Origin: an uncultured Kordia sp.
GTDB lineage: Bacteria > Bacteroidota > Bacteroidia > Flavobacteriales > Flavobacteriaceae
Assembly: GCA_913054565.1 (NCBI GenBank)
Contig: CAJXHW010000015.1
Location: 1-14,438, forward strand
DNA length: 14,438 nucleotides
Reading direction: 5' to 3'
The notes beneath the pieces are model-generated. The model did not search any database, was not told the origin of the DNA, and saw only the letters and a list, made by a program, of their open reading frames with translations. This document shows, piece by piece, positions 8,542-14,438 of this stretch (within the stretch, counting starts at the first letter, position 1; every line of letters begins with the position of its first letter). The position numbers and the translations under genes are program-made.

Positions 8542-10239
8542 ATGAACATGAGAAAACATTTTGCCCTAAAAATTTTAGTTATCCTAACTGTTTTTGCTAC
8601 AACTAGTTGTAAGAAAGGAAACAAAGGAGGATCAAGAGCTACTGGTTGGAAAATAAACTCCAAAGAAGGTGGTTTTCAGTACAACACAAAATACCAGGAA
8701 CAGGAAACTGCACCAGGAGTTGTGTTTATTGAAGGAGGTACATTTACAAAAGGTCAAGTAAATGATGACCCAATGCACGATTGGAACAACTCTCCAAATC
8801 AACAACATGTGCAATCTTTTTACATGGATGAAACTGAGGTTACAAACATCATGTATATGGAATACTTAGACTGGACTAAGAAAGTATATCCGCCAGAAAA
8901 CGAAAACTTCACTAAAATATATGACGGCGTAGTACCAGATACATTAGTTTGGAGAAACAGATTAGGGTATAACGAAGTAATGACTAACAACTACCTACGT
9001 CACCCAGCATACCAAAACTACCCTGTTGTAGGAGTTAGTTGGATTCAAGCAAATCAATTTTGTGTTTGGAGAACTGATCGTGTAAACGAAGATGCTCTTG
9101 AAAAAAATGGTTACTTAAAAGAAGATGCTAAAATAACAGATGTAAACGCTGACAGCAACTTTAACACAAACACATACATTATTTCTCCTACTTCTACTTA
9201 TGGCGGAAATGAAGAAATTTTAAACGGCGGGAAAAAGAAAAGTAAAAACCCTCAAACCAATGCAGATGGTGAAGAAATTAACATCTACGCAACAAGGTCT
9301 ACAGGAATATTACAACCTGGATACAGATTACCAACAGAAGCGGAATGGGAATTTGCTGCATTAGGAATGTCAGAAATCAGAAGCTATAATGTTCATAGAG
9401 GTAGAAAAAAATACCCATGGAGTGGACAATACACAAGATCAGGAAAAAGAGTAACTAGAGGAGATCATAACGCCAACTTTAAACAAGGAGACGGAGACTA
9501 TGGTGGTATTGCTGGCTGGTCTGATGATGGTGCAGATATTACTGCTGAAGTAATGTCATATGACCCTAATGATTTTGGATTATACGATATGGCTGGAAAC
9601 GTTGCCGAATGGGTTGCTGATGTTTACAGACCAATAGTTGATGATGAAGTGAGTGACTTTAACTATTATAGAGGTAACGTATACACTAAAAACAAGATAG
9701 GTGATGACGGAAAAGTAGCTATTGTAACTAGTGACTCAATAGGATACGATACTCTTGCTAACGGAAAAGTTATAGCAACAACACTACCTGGACAAATTGC
9801 TCAAGTACCTGTTGATGATAACGAAACATACTTAAGAACCAACTTCAACAAAGCTGACAATATTAACTACAGAGATGGAGATAAAGCTTCTAGCAGATAT
9901 TTTGCTGCTGGTGGAAATGATGAAGGTGACCAAGAGGAAGCAAATAAAGGAGATGAATCAAGAAAAATGTACAACTCTCCAAAACATTCTGTAACTGCAG
10001 ATTCTACAGGAGTAATGAACAAAGTATATGATGCATCTTCTAAAAGAACATCTTTAGTAAACGACGAAGTTCGCGTTTATAAAGGAGGATCATGGAAAGA
10101 TAGAGAATACTGGTTAGACCCAGCACAAAGAAGATTCTACCCTGAAGCAATGGCGACTGATTACATCGGATTCAGATGCGCAATGTCAAGAGTAGGAGCA
10201 AAATCAAAAGGAAAAGGAAACAGAAAATCTCCAAGATAA
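8542..10239 (+). CDS. gldJ: Gliding motility/T9SS lipoprotein GldJ
   Basis: Outer-membrane lipoprotein needed in studied flavobacteria for gliding and for T9SS function, believed to form part of the track with GldK. The 565-residue protein begins with a lipoprotein signal ending in the lipobox ATTSC (Cys23). It then has a formylglycine-generating-enzyme (FGE)-like fold with scattered family motifs: GGTFTKG (66-72), MDETEVTN (95-102), VGVSWIQANQFC (163-174), YRLPTEAEWEFAA (261-273), DMAGNVAEW (349-357), YKGGSW (513-518) and YIGFRCAMSR (541-550). The region where FGE carries its two catalytic cysteines (here about 519-526) has none, so it is probably structural and not enzymatic. Two long insertions (about 180-257 and 363-510) interrupt the fold, and the tail after 552 is very basic. 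ATG at 8548 is a possible alternative start. It diverges from porU. Confidence 0.95.
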   Translation: MNMRKHFALKILVILTVFATTSCKKGNKGGSRATGWKINSKEGGFQYNTKYQEQETAPGVVFIEGGTFTKGQVNDDPMHDWNNSPNQQHVQSFYMDETEVTNIMYMEYLDWTKKVYPPENENFTKIYDGVVPDTLVWRNRLGYNEVMTNNYLRHPAYQNYPVVGVSWIQANQFCVWRTDRVNEDALEKNGYLKEDAKITDVNADSNFNTNTYIISPTSTYGGNEEILNGGKKKSKNPQTNADGEEINIYATRSTGILQPGYRLPTEAEWEFAALGMSEIRSYNVHRGRKKYPWSGQYTRSGKRVTRGDHNANFKQGDGDYGGIAGWSDDGADITAEVMSYDPNDFGLYDMAGNVAEWVADVYRPIVDDEVSDFNYYRGNVYTKNKIGDDGKVAIVTSDSIGYDTLANGKVIATTLPGQIAQVPVDDNETYLRTNFNKADNINYRDGDKASSRYFAAGGNDEGDQEEANKGDESRKMYNSPKHSVTADSTGVMNKVYDASSKRTSLVNDEVRVYKGGSWKDREYWLDPAQRRFYPEAMATDYIGFRCAMSRVGAKSKGKGNRKSPR

Positions 10240-10265
10240 TATCTAGATTTTCTCTCAATAACTAC

Positions 10266-10298
10266 AAAAAAGCTCTAATTTATTAGAGCTTTTTTTTT
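10266..10298 (+). terminator. Rho-independent terminator after gldJ
   Basis: A perfect 13-bp stem (10266-10278 with 10283-10295; core AGCTCTAA/TTAGAGCT) closes a TTTA loop and runs into a U tract ending at 10298. It lies 27 bp after the gldJ stop and only 15 bp before the murF start, so it should limit read-through into murF. The A tract on the other side would also let it act on the opposite strand. Confidence 0.85.
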
Positions 10299-10313
10299 GA
10301 AATTTTTTAAGAT

Positions 10314-11585
10314 ATGACCATCCCTAACATCCACAAACTATTCACAGAATCAACTGGAGTAAGCACAGACACAAGAACATTACAACCAGACAATCTATTC
10401 TTTGCTTTAAGCGGCGATAATTTTAATGGTAATAAATTTGCCAAACAAGCATTAAACAAAGGTGCAAAGTACGCCGTTATAGACGACCAAAACTACCAGA
10501 CCGAAAAAACCATACTTGTAAAAAACACTTTACAAACATTACAAGACCTTGCTAGTTACCATAGAAAAACACTAAACACCCCAATTATAGCCTTAACAGG
10601 CAGCAACGGAAAAACAACTACCAAGGAGTTAATTAATGCGGTACTATCTAAAAAACACAACACCACAGCAACACACGGAAACTTAAACAACCATATAGGC
10701 GTACCGTTGACTTTATTATCACTAAACACAAATACGGAAATTGGCATCATTGAAATGGGAGCTAATCATTTTCATGAAATTGAATTGCTCGCAAACATCA
10801 CACAACCTGATTATGGTTATATCACCAACTTTGGCAAAGCTCATTTAGAAGGTTTTGGGAGCTTAGAAGGAGTTATAAAAGCTAAAAGTGAACTATATAC
10901 CAATTTAAGACAAAATAACAAACTAGCCTTTGTAGATATCGATAACCACAAACAGGTTAAGCAATCTGAAAACATAAAAAAATATACTTTTTCACAAAGC
11001 AATAAAAGCAATACGGAAGTAATATTTTTAGAAGCAAATCCTTGTGTAGTGGTTTCCTACAAAAACCACACAATAAAAAGCAATTTAATTGGCCTATACA
11101 ATTTCACAAACATTGCAGCAGCAATCACCATAGGAGAATACTTTAACGTTAACACAGGCGCTATAATAAACGCAATAGAAAACTATCACCCAACTAATAA
11201 CCGATCACAAATAACACAAAAAGGAACTAACAAAATAATTCTTGATGCCTACAATGCTAATCCTACAAGTATGATGGCGGCTTTAGAAAATTTTAATCAA
11301 CTAGACGTTGATAATAAAGTGCTTTTTGTTGGAGACATGTTTGAACTAGGTGAAACAAGTAATAAAGAACATCAACATATTATAGATTACATAGAAGCGA
11401 TGACACTGAAAAAATGCCATGTATTAGGCAAACATTTCTACAAAACAAAACACTCAGCAAACATAAAGACATACCTGGACTTCAATTCTCTCAAAGATAA
11501 TTTTTTAGATAAAATAGACAATTCTACAATTCTAATAAAAGGCTCTAGAGGAATGGCTTTAGAACGCATTTTAGATCTCCTGTAA
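10314..11585 (+). CDS. murF: UDP-MurNAc-tripeptide:D-alanyl-D-alanine ligase
   Basis: Cytoplasmic ATP-dependent ligase that adds D-Ala-D-Ala to UDP-MurNAc-tripeptide, the last cytoplasmic step of the peptidoglycan stem peptide. The 423-residue protein shows the Mur ligase pattern: an N-terminal UDP-substrate domain with STDTR (17-21), ATP-binding loop TGSNGKTTT (95-103), NLNNHIGVPLT (123-133), the KAKSE region with the likely carbamoylated Lys191, GLYNFTN (260-266), NNRSQ (295-299) and DAYNANP (311-317). DAYNANP and the NNHIG stretch favour MurF over MurC, MurD or MurE. It is slightly shorter than the E. coli enzyme (about 450), as is common here. It sits just after the gldJ terminator; I see no promoter of its own, so expression probably depends on read-through or a promoter inside gldJ. 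Confidence 0.95.
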   Translation: MTIPNIHKLFTESTGVSTDTRTLQPDNLFFALSGDNFNGNKFAKQALNKGAKYAVIDDQNYQTEKTILVKNTLQTLQDLASYHRKTLNTPIIALTGSNGKTTTKELINAVLSKKHNTTATHGNLNNHIGVPLTLLSLNTNTEIGIIEMGANHFHEIELLANITQPDYGYITNFGKAHLEGFGSLEGVIKAKSELYTNLRQNNKLAFVDIDNHKQVKQSENIKKYTFSQSNKSNTEVIFLEANPCVVVSYKNHTIKSNLIGLYNFTNIAAAITIGEYFNVNTGAIINAIENYHPTNNRSQITQKGTNKIILDAYNANPTSMMAALENFNQLDVDNKVLFVGDMFELGETSNKEHQHIIDYIEAMTLKKCHVLGKHFYKTKHSANIKTYLDFNSLKDNFLDKIDNSTILIKGSRGMALERILDLL

Positions 11586-11596
11586 AAAATAGACAT

Positions 11597-11630
11597 AAAA
11601 AAAGCGTTACAGTTATGTAACGCTTTTTTT
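11597..11630. terminator. Bidirectional terminator between murF and tRNA-Val
   Basis: A 14-bp perfect stem (11597-11610 with 11617-11630) has core GCGTTAC/GTAACGC, a 6-base loop, and seven A on one side and seven T on the other. It can therefore end both murF transcripts (plus) and the tRNA transcript (minus), whose 3' end lies 2 bases away. Confidence 0.9.
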
Positions 11631-11631
11631 G

Positions 11632-11706
11632 TGGGTGATGAGGGATTCGAACCCCCGACCCCCTCGGTGTAAACGAGGTGCTCTGAACCAACTGAGCTAA
11701 TTGCCC
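11632..11706 (-). tRNA. tRNA-Val (anticodon UAC), with mismatched acceptor stem
   Basis: Reading the minus strand, 75 nt fold as a cloverleaf: acceptor GGGCAAT, D-arm GCTC/GAGC, anticodon stem CCTCG/CGAGG around loop TTTACAC (anticodon UAC at 11669-11671, reading GUA and other Val codons by wobble), variable GGGTC, T-arm GGGGG/CCCTC with TTCGAAT, acceptor 3' strand ATCACCC and discriminator A. CCA is not encoded. Acceptor pairs 4-69 (C and A) and 5-68 (A and C) do not pair; every other stem is sound (one G-U in the T stem). It is transcribed from its own promoter downstream of folC and ends at the shared hairpin. Confidence 0.92.
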
Positions 11707-11725
11707 TAATAACTGATTGCGGGTG

Positions 11726-11756
11726 CAAATATAACACCTATTTTTAAGTCTGCAAA
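11726..11756 (-). promoter_or_regulatory. Promoter for tRNA-Val
   Basis: On the minus strand TTTG (11753-11756), a 19-bp spacer and TATATTTG (11726-11733) form an exact Bacteroidota housekeeping promoter. The start would fall near 11720, about 14 nt before the mature tRNA 5' end. It fills the 68-bp gap between folC and the tRNA. Confidence 0.75.
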
Positions 11757-11774
11757 CATTTTTTAAGTGAAATT

Positions 11775-12986
11775 TCAAAGAATTTCAGCTACCACAAAAG
11801 TACTCCCTCCAATATAAATAACATCGTCATCACTAGCCAATTCTTTTGCCTCAACAAAAGCCTCATTAACAGTCTTATAACATAGTCCTGAAAGATTGTA
11901 TTCTTGAGCTTTAGCTTGTAAATCAAATGCAGACAAGGCCCGTGAATTATTTGGAGCACAGAAATAATACGTCGCATTTTTTGGTAAAAGCTCAAGTACA
12001 GAGTCAAAATCCTTATCAGAAACCATCCCAAATACAATATGCAGTCTATTGAACGGCTCTAATAATAATTGTGCCATAGTAATAGATAAGCCTTCTTTAT
12101 TGTGAGCCGTATCACAAATAACTTTAGGGTTTTCTTGTAAAATTTGCCAACGACCTTGTAAACCTGTGTTTTTAACAACATTTTTTAAACCATCACTAAT
12201 GGCTTTTTCAGACACTTTAAAGTTTTTTAATTGATTTAAAACCGCAAGAACTCCTTTATAGTTTTTAGTTTGATAATTTCCTAGCAAATCTGTTTCATAG
12301 CACTTACTTATCTGTTGATCAGCAAAAGTAAGCTCCGAACATTCATTTGCGGCCTTATTTATAAATACGGTTGCCACCTCTTTTTGAAACTCACTAACTA
12401 CAATTGGGGTATTAGGTTTAATTATTCCTGCTTTTTCTTTAGCAATACTTAGCATATCATTACCTAAAAATGCAATGTGATCAATACCGATGTTCGTGAT
12501 TAGTGCTACTTCAGGCAAAATAACATTAGTAGCATCTAAACGCCCCCCTAGCCCAACTTCAATAATAGCTATATCTACTTCCTTTATAGCAAAAAATTGA
12601 AATGCCATACCAACAGTCATTTCAAAAAAAGATAATGCATGTGTTTCAAAAAATGGTTTGTTCTTTAACACAAATGCAACAACTTCTTCTTCAGAAATCT
12701 CTTGACCATTTATTTTAATACGCTCTCTAAAATCTTTTAAATGAGGCGAGGTATATAAGCCTACCTTATAACCTGCTTCTTGTAGTACGGAGGCCAACAT
12801 ATGACTAGAAGACCCTTTACCATTTGTGCCGCCTACATGAATAGTCTTGAATTTTAAATGTGGGCTATCAAGATGATTTAACAATTTAACAATATTGCCA
12901 AGGTCAGCTTTATATGCCGTTTTTCCTATTTTTTGGTATGCAGGAAATTGACCGAATAACCAGTCTAACGTTTCTTTATAAGTCAT
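11775..12986 (-). CDS. folC: Folylpolyglutamate synthase / dihydrofolate synthase
   Basis: ATP-dependent ligase that adds glutamate to folates, and usually to dihydropteroate as well, in the cytoplasm. The 403-residue protein has the N-terminal ATP loop GGTNGKGSSSH (52-62), YTSPHLKDFRERI (78-90), EVGLGGRLDATN (143-154), NIGIDHIAFLG (165-175), the EKAGIIK segment with likely carbamoylated Lys185, GRW (278-280) and DTAHNKEG (292-299) in the C-terminal domain. Whether it is bifunctional cannot be told from sequence alone, but bacterial single-copy FolC usually is. Its ATG follows the tonB stop with no spacer (TAAATG), so translation is probably coupled and it is the last gene of the exbB-exbD-tonB-folC cluster. 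No terminator is visible between folC and the tRNA promoter. Confidence 0.95.
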   Translation of the reverse strand: MTYKETLDWLFGQFPAYQKIGKTAYKADLGNIVKLLNHLDSPHLKFKTIHVGGTNGKGSSSHMLASVLQEAGYKVGLYTSPHLKDFRERIKINGQEISEEEVVAFVLKNKPFFETHALSFFEMTVGMAFQFFAIKEVDIAIIEVGLGGRLDATNVILPEVALITNIGIDHIAFLGNDMLSIAKEKAGIIKPNTPIVVSEFQKEVATVFINKAANECSELTFADQQISKCYETDLLGNYQTKNYKGVLAVLNQLKNFKVSEKAISDGLKNVVKNTGLQGRWQILQENPKVICDTAHNKEGLSITMAQLLLEPFNRLHIVFGMVSDKDFDSVLELLPKNATYYFCAPNNSRALSAFDLQAKAQEYNLSGLCYKTVNEAFVEAKELASDDDVIYIGGSTFVVAEIL

Positions 12987-13871
12987 TTAGTGTAAACTAA
13001 AATTATATATAATCTTACCTATTTGCTTTTCTGGAGCATTTGCTGCTGCTTGCCATTTTGTTTTAAGTGCCGCTTTTTTAGCTTCAGCCAGCAAACAGCT
13101 TTCTGTTGTAGTACTTCCTTTTGCTCCAGGAGTTGCCTGAATAACCTTACCAGTTCTATCAACTTTAATTGACACTACAACTCTACCTTCTTTCTTACAT
13201 GGGTAATCTGGAATAGGTCTGCGCAAAGGCAACCTACCAATTAAATCGTAGTTACCACCAGAACCATTACCAGGATTAGTGTAATAATCTGGCGCATTAG
13301 GATCACCATTCTCGTGACCTTTATCACCTGGCACCTCATCATCACCTTCATTTCCAGACGACTTCCCATCCGCTGGAGGACCATTCAATACACTTGACAG
13401 CGCATCTTCTGTTGACTTATCTGGTTTTGGTGGAGCAGTTTCCTTTACAGGCTCTACCTTAGGTGTTTCTTTAGGCTTATCAATAGGTGCAACTTCTTTA
13501 GGCTGCTCTTTTGGCACTTCTTTTACAGGTGTAACTACGGGCACATCCTCTACAGTTTCCTCAGTAATTACATCCTCTACAACTTCCTCAACAACTTCTT
13601 CAACAGGCTCTAAAACCTCTTCCGCAACTTCTTCTACTGGCTCTTCAGGCACAACTTCTTCTACAGGTTGGGTTTTTAATTCCTCTAACGGCTGATCATC
13701 ACCAGAACCCATATCTGTGGTTCCAAAATTCACTTCCATTCCGTACTCCTCAGGAGGATCTGGCGCAGATAAAACTACATGAAAAAACATCCATAAAAAT
13801 ATAATGAATAGCGATAAAACTGTAAGCATCGCTGCTCGCTTTTCGTTGTCATCTTTAATTATTTTTTTCAT
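12987..13871 (-). CDS. tonB: TonB-family energy transducer
   Basis: Inner-membrane-anchored periplasmic protein that passes proton-motive energy from an ExbB-ExbD motor to outer-membrane transporters. The 294-residue protein has a short cytoplasmic N-terminus, one membrane helix (about 14-35), a conserved-looking EYGMEVNFGT segment, a long Glu/Val/Pro-rich then Lys/Pro-rich spacer (about 61-152) able to span the periplasm, a Gly/Asn/Asp linker (about 160-210), and a C-terminal TonB/TolA-like domain (about 211-294; GRVVVSIKVDRTGKVIQA). Cys225 and Cys259 could form a disulfide in that domain. Its place directly after exbD supports the role. Bacteroidota genomes usually carry several TonB paralogues, and a TolA-like role cannot be excluded. 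Confidence 0.88.
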   Translation of the reverse strand: MKKIIKDDNEKRAAMLTVLSLFIIFLWMFFHVVLSAPDPPEEYGMEVNFGTTDMGSGDDQPLEELKTQPVEEVVPEEPVEEVAEEVLEPVEEVVEEVVEDVITEETVEDVPVVTPVKEVPKEQPKEVAPIDKPKETPKVEPVKETAPPKPDKSTEDALSSVLNGPPADGKSSGNEGDDEVPGDKGHENGDPNAPDYYTNPGNGSGGNYDLIGRLPLRRPIPDYPCKKEGRVVVSIKVDRTGKVIQATPGAKGSTTTESCLLAEAKKAALKTKWQAAANAPEKQIGKIIYNFSLH

Positions 13872-13883
13872 AGTTATAAATTT

Positions 13884-14276
13884 TTATTTAGACCTAACTG
13901 CCAATGTCGATTTTATTTTATTCCTGTTTGCAATATCCATCACAAACACAAAATCTTTCAACTCTACAGTTTCATCAGAACGCAAGACAATACTTGGCTT
14001 TTCTAAATCACCAATCTTACTTAAAATATAAGCTTCTAATTGATCTTTAGCAACACGTTCAGTATCTACATAATACTCTAAATCTTTAGTTATGTTAACC
14101 GATAAACTCTTAGACTGAGCTGTTTTTCCACCAGATTTAGGCAACAATAAATCAATTGCATTTGTTGATACTAGTGTTGACGCAATCATAAAAAAGATCA
14201 ACAACAAGAAGACAATATCTGTCATTGAAGACATATTGAATTCTGGTGTTACTTTATTTCTTCCTCTAATATTCAT
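13884..14276 (-). CDS. exbD: ExbD/TolR-family biopolymer transport protein
   Basis: Partner of ExbB in the proton channel that energises TonB. The 130-residue protein has a short cytoplasmic N-terminus, a single membrane helix (about 18-38) carrying the key protonatable Asp20 in SSMTDIVFLLLIFFMI, and a periplasmic domain ending in the family-typical VFVMDIANRNKIKSTLAV. Length is normal. It lies between the exbB-like gene (10-bp gap) and tonB (12-bp gap) in one operon. ExbD and TolR cannot be cleanly separated by sequence; the adjacent TonB-like gene favours ExbD. Confidence 0.93.
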   Translation of the reverse strand: MNIRGRNKVTPEFNMSSMTDIVFLLLIFFMIASTLVSTNAIDLLLPKSGGKTAQSKSLSVNITKDLEYYVDTERVAKDQLEAYILSKIGDLEKPSIVLRSDETVELKDFVFVMDIANRNKIKSTLAVRSK

Positions 14277-14286
14277 AAATATATGC

Positions 14287-14438
14287 TTAAGCTGGTTCGT
14301 TTAATAAATCGAAAAACTCTAAAGAGTTGGCCTCCATAGTATATATTATTTTATCTGTTTTAACTACCAAGTGGTTATACGCCATATAAGCAACAATACC
14401 AACAACCAAACCTGCAACAGTAGTTGTCATAGCTGTAT
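14287..14438 (-). CDS. exbB: ExbB/TolQ/MotA-family proton channel protein, C-terminal part only
   Basis: Only the last 49 codons are in the window; the gene continues past the right edge. The visible peptide begins TAMTTTVAGLVVGIVAYMAY, the conserved end of the last membrane helix of ExbB/TolQ proteins (Thr-rich, then Gly-Leu), followed by a cytoplasmic tail ending FFDLLNEPA and a TAA stop at 14287-14289. The stop lies 10 bp before exbD, so it is the upstream gene of this operon. This is window truncation, not a broken gene. Promoter and start are not visible. Confidence 0.85.
   Translation of the reverse strand, partial: TAMTTTVAGLVVGIVAYMAYNHLVVKTDKIIYTMEANSLEFFDLLNEPA

Noticed and set aside
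11438..11778. Overlapping minus-strand reading frames across the end of murF, the terminator and the tRNA
   Set aside because: They run through the tRNA gene and terminator hairpin; the peptide SSVGSEHLVYTEGVGGSNPSSP is a familiar false translation of a tRNA, not a protein.
12990..13871. Repeats of Glu-Val-Pro codons in tonB as a possible tandem repeat element or recombination site
   Set aside because: The low-complexity stretch is the expected periplasm-spanning spacer of TonB and not a discrete DNA repeat.
13804..14031. Plus-strand reading frame over the tonB start and exbD
   Set aside because: Antisense to two well-supported operon genes with no motif; a shadow frame.
1..14438. Search for defence systems, mobile elements, CRISPR arrays or other new systems
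   Set aside because: All coding space is taken by recognisable core genes with uniform composition, and no inverted or direct repeats beyond those listed were seen.

Overview
This is a stretch of core chromosome from a member of the Bacteroidota, almost certainly family Flavobacteriaceae. The evidence is the porU, porV and gldJ genes of the type IX secretion system (T9SS) and gliding apparatus, Bacteroidota-type promoters (TTG or TTTG, about 19 bp, TAnnTTTG), AT-rich DNA, and A-rich leaders without clear Shine-Dalgarno sites. I see no insertion sequence, prophage, CRISPR array or integration scar. All intergenic gaps are under 200 bp, and no stretch over 300 bp lacks a gene.

Layout. Positions 18-2612 (minus strand) hold pdhA and pdhC, encoding pyruvate dehydrogenase E1-alpha and E2 with two lipoyl domains, behind a candidate promoter at 2656-2683. 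Positions 2769-8348 (minus) hold porU, porV and cdd: the C25-family peptidase/sortase-like PorU, its outer-membrane partner and substrate shuttle PorV, and cytidine deaminase. A consensus promoter overlaps the end of porU and would give porV and cdd their own transcript. Positions 8542-11585 (plus) hold gldJ, diverging from porU, followed by a strong terminator hairpin and then murF. At 11597-11630 a bidirectional hairpin separates murF from a convergent tRNA-Val(UAC) gene at 11632-11706, which has a near-perfect promoter of its own. Positions 11775-14438 (minus) hold the 3' part of an exbB-exbD-tonB-folC cluster; exbB runs off the window edge.

How the genes work together. PorU and PorV act at the outer membrane in the T9SS attachment complex, which processes and anchors secreted proteins carrying C-terminal domains. 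GldJ is an outer-membrane lipoprotein of the gliding/T9SS track. ExbB, ExbD and TonB are the energy-transduction system that drives outer-membrane transport from the proton gradient. MurF and FolC are related Mur-ligase-fold enzymes of cell-wall and folate metabolism. PDH and Cdd are housekeeping enzymes.

I found no previously undescribed system. The points most worth checking are a tRNA-Val with two adjacent acceptor-stem mismatches, an internal porV promoter that also affects the choice of porV start codon, and an EF-hand-like acidic loop in PorV.
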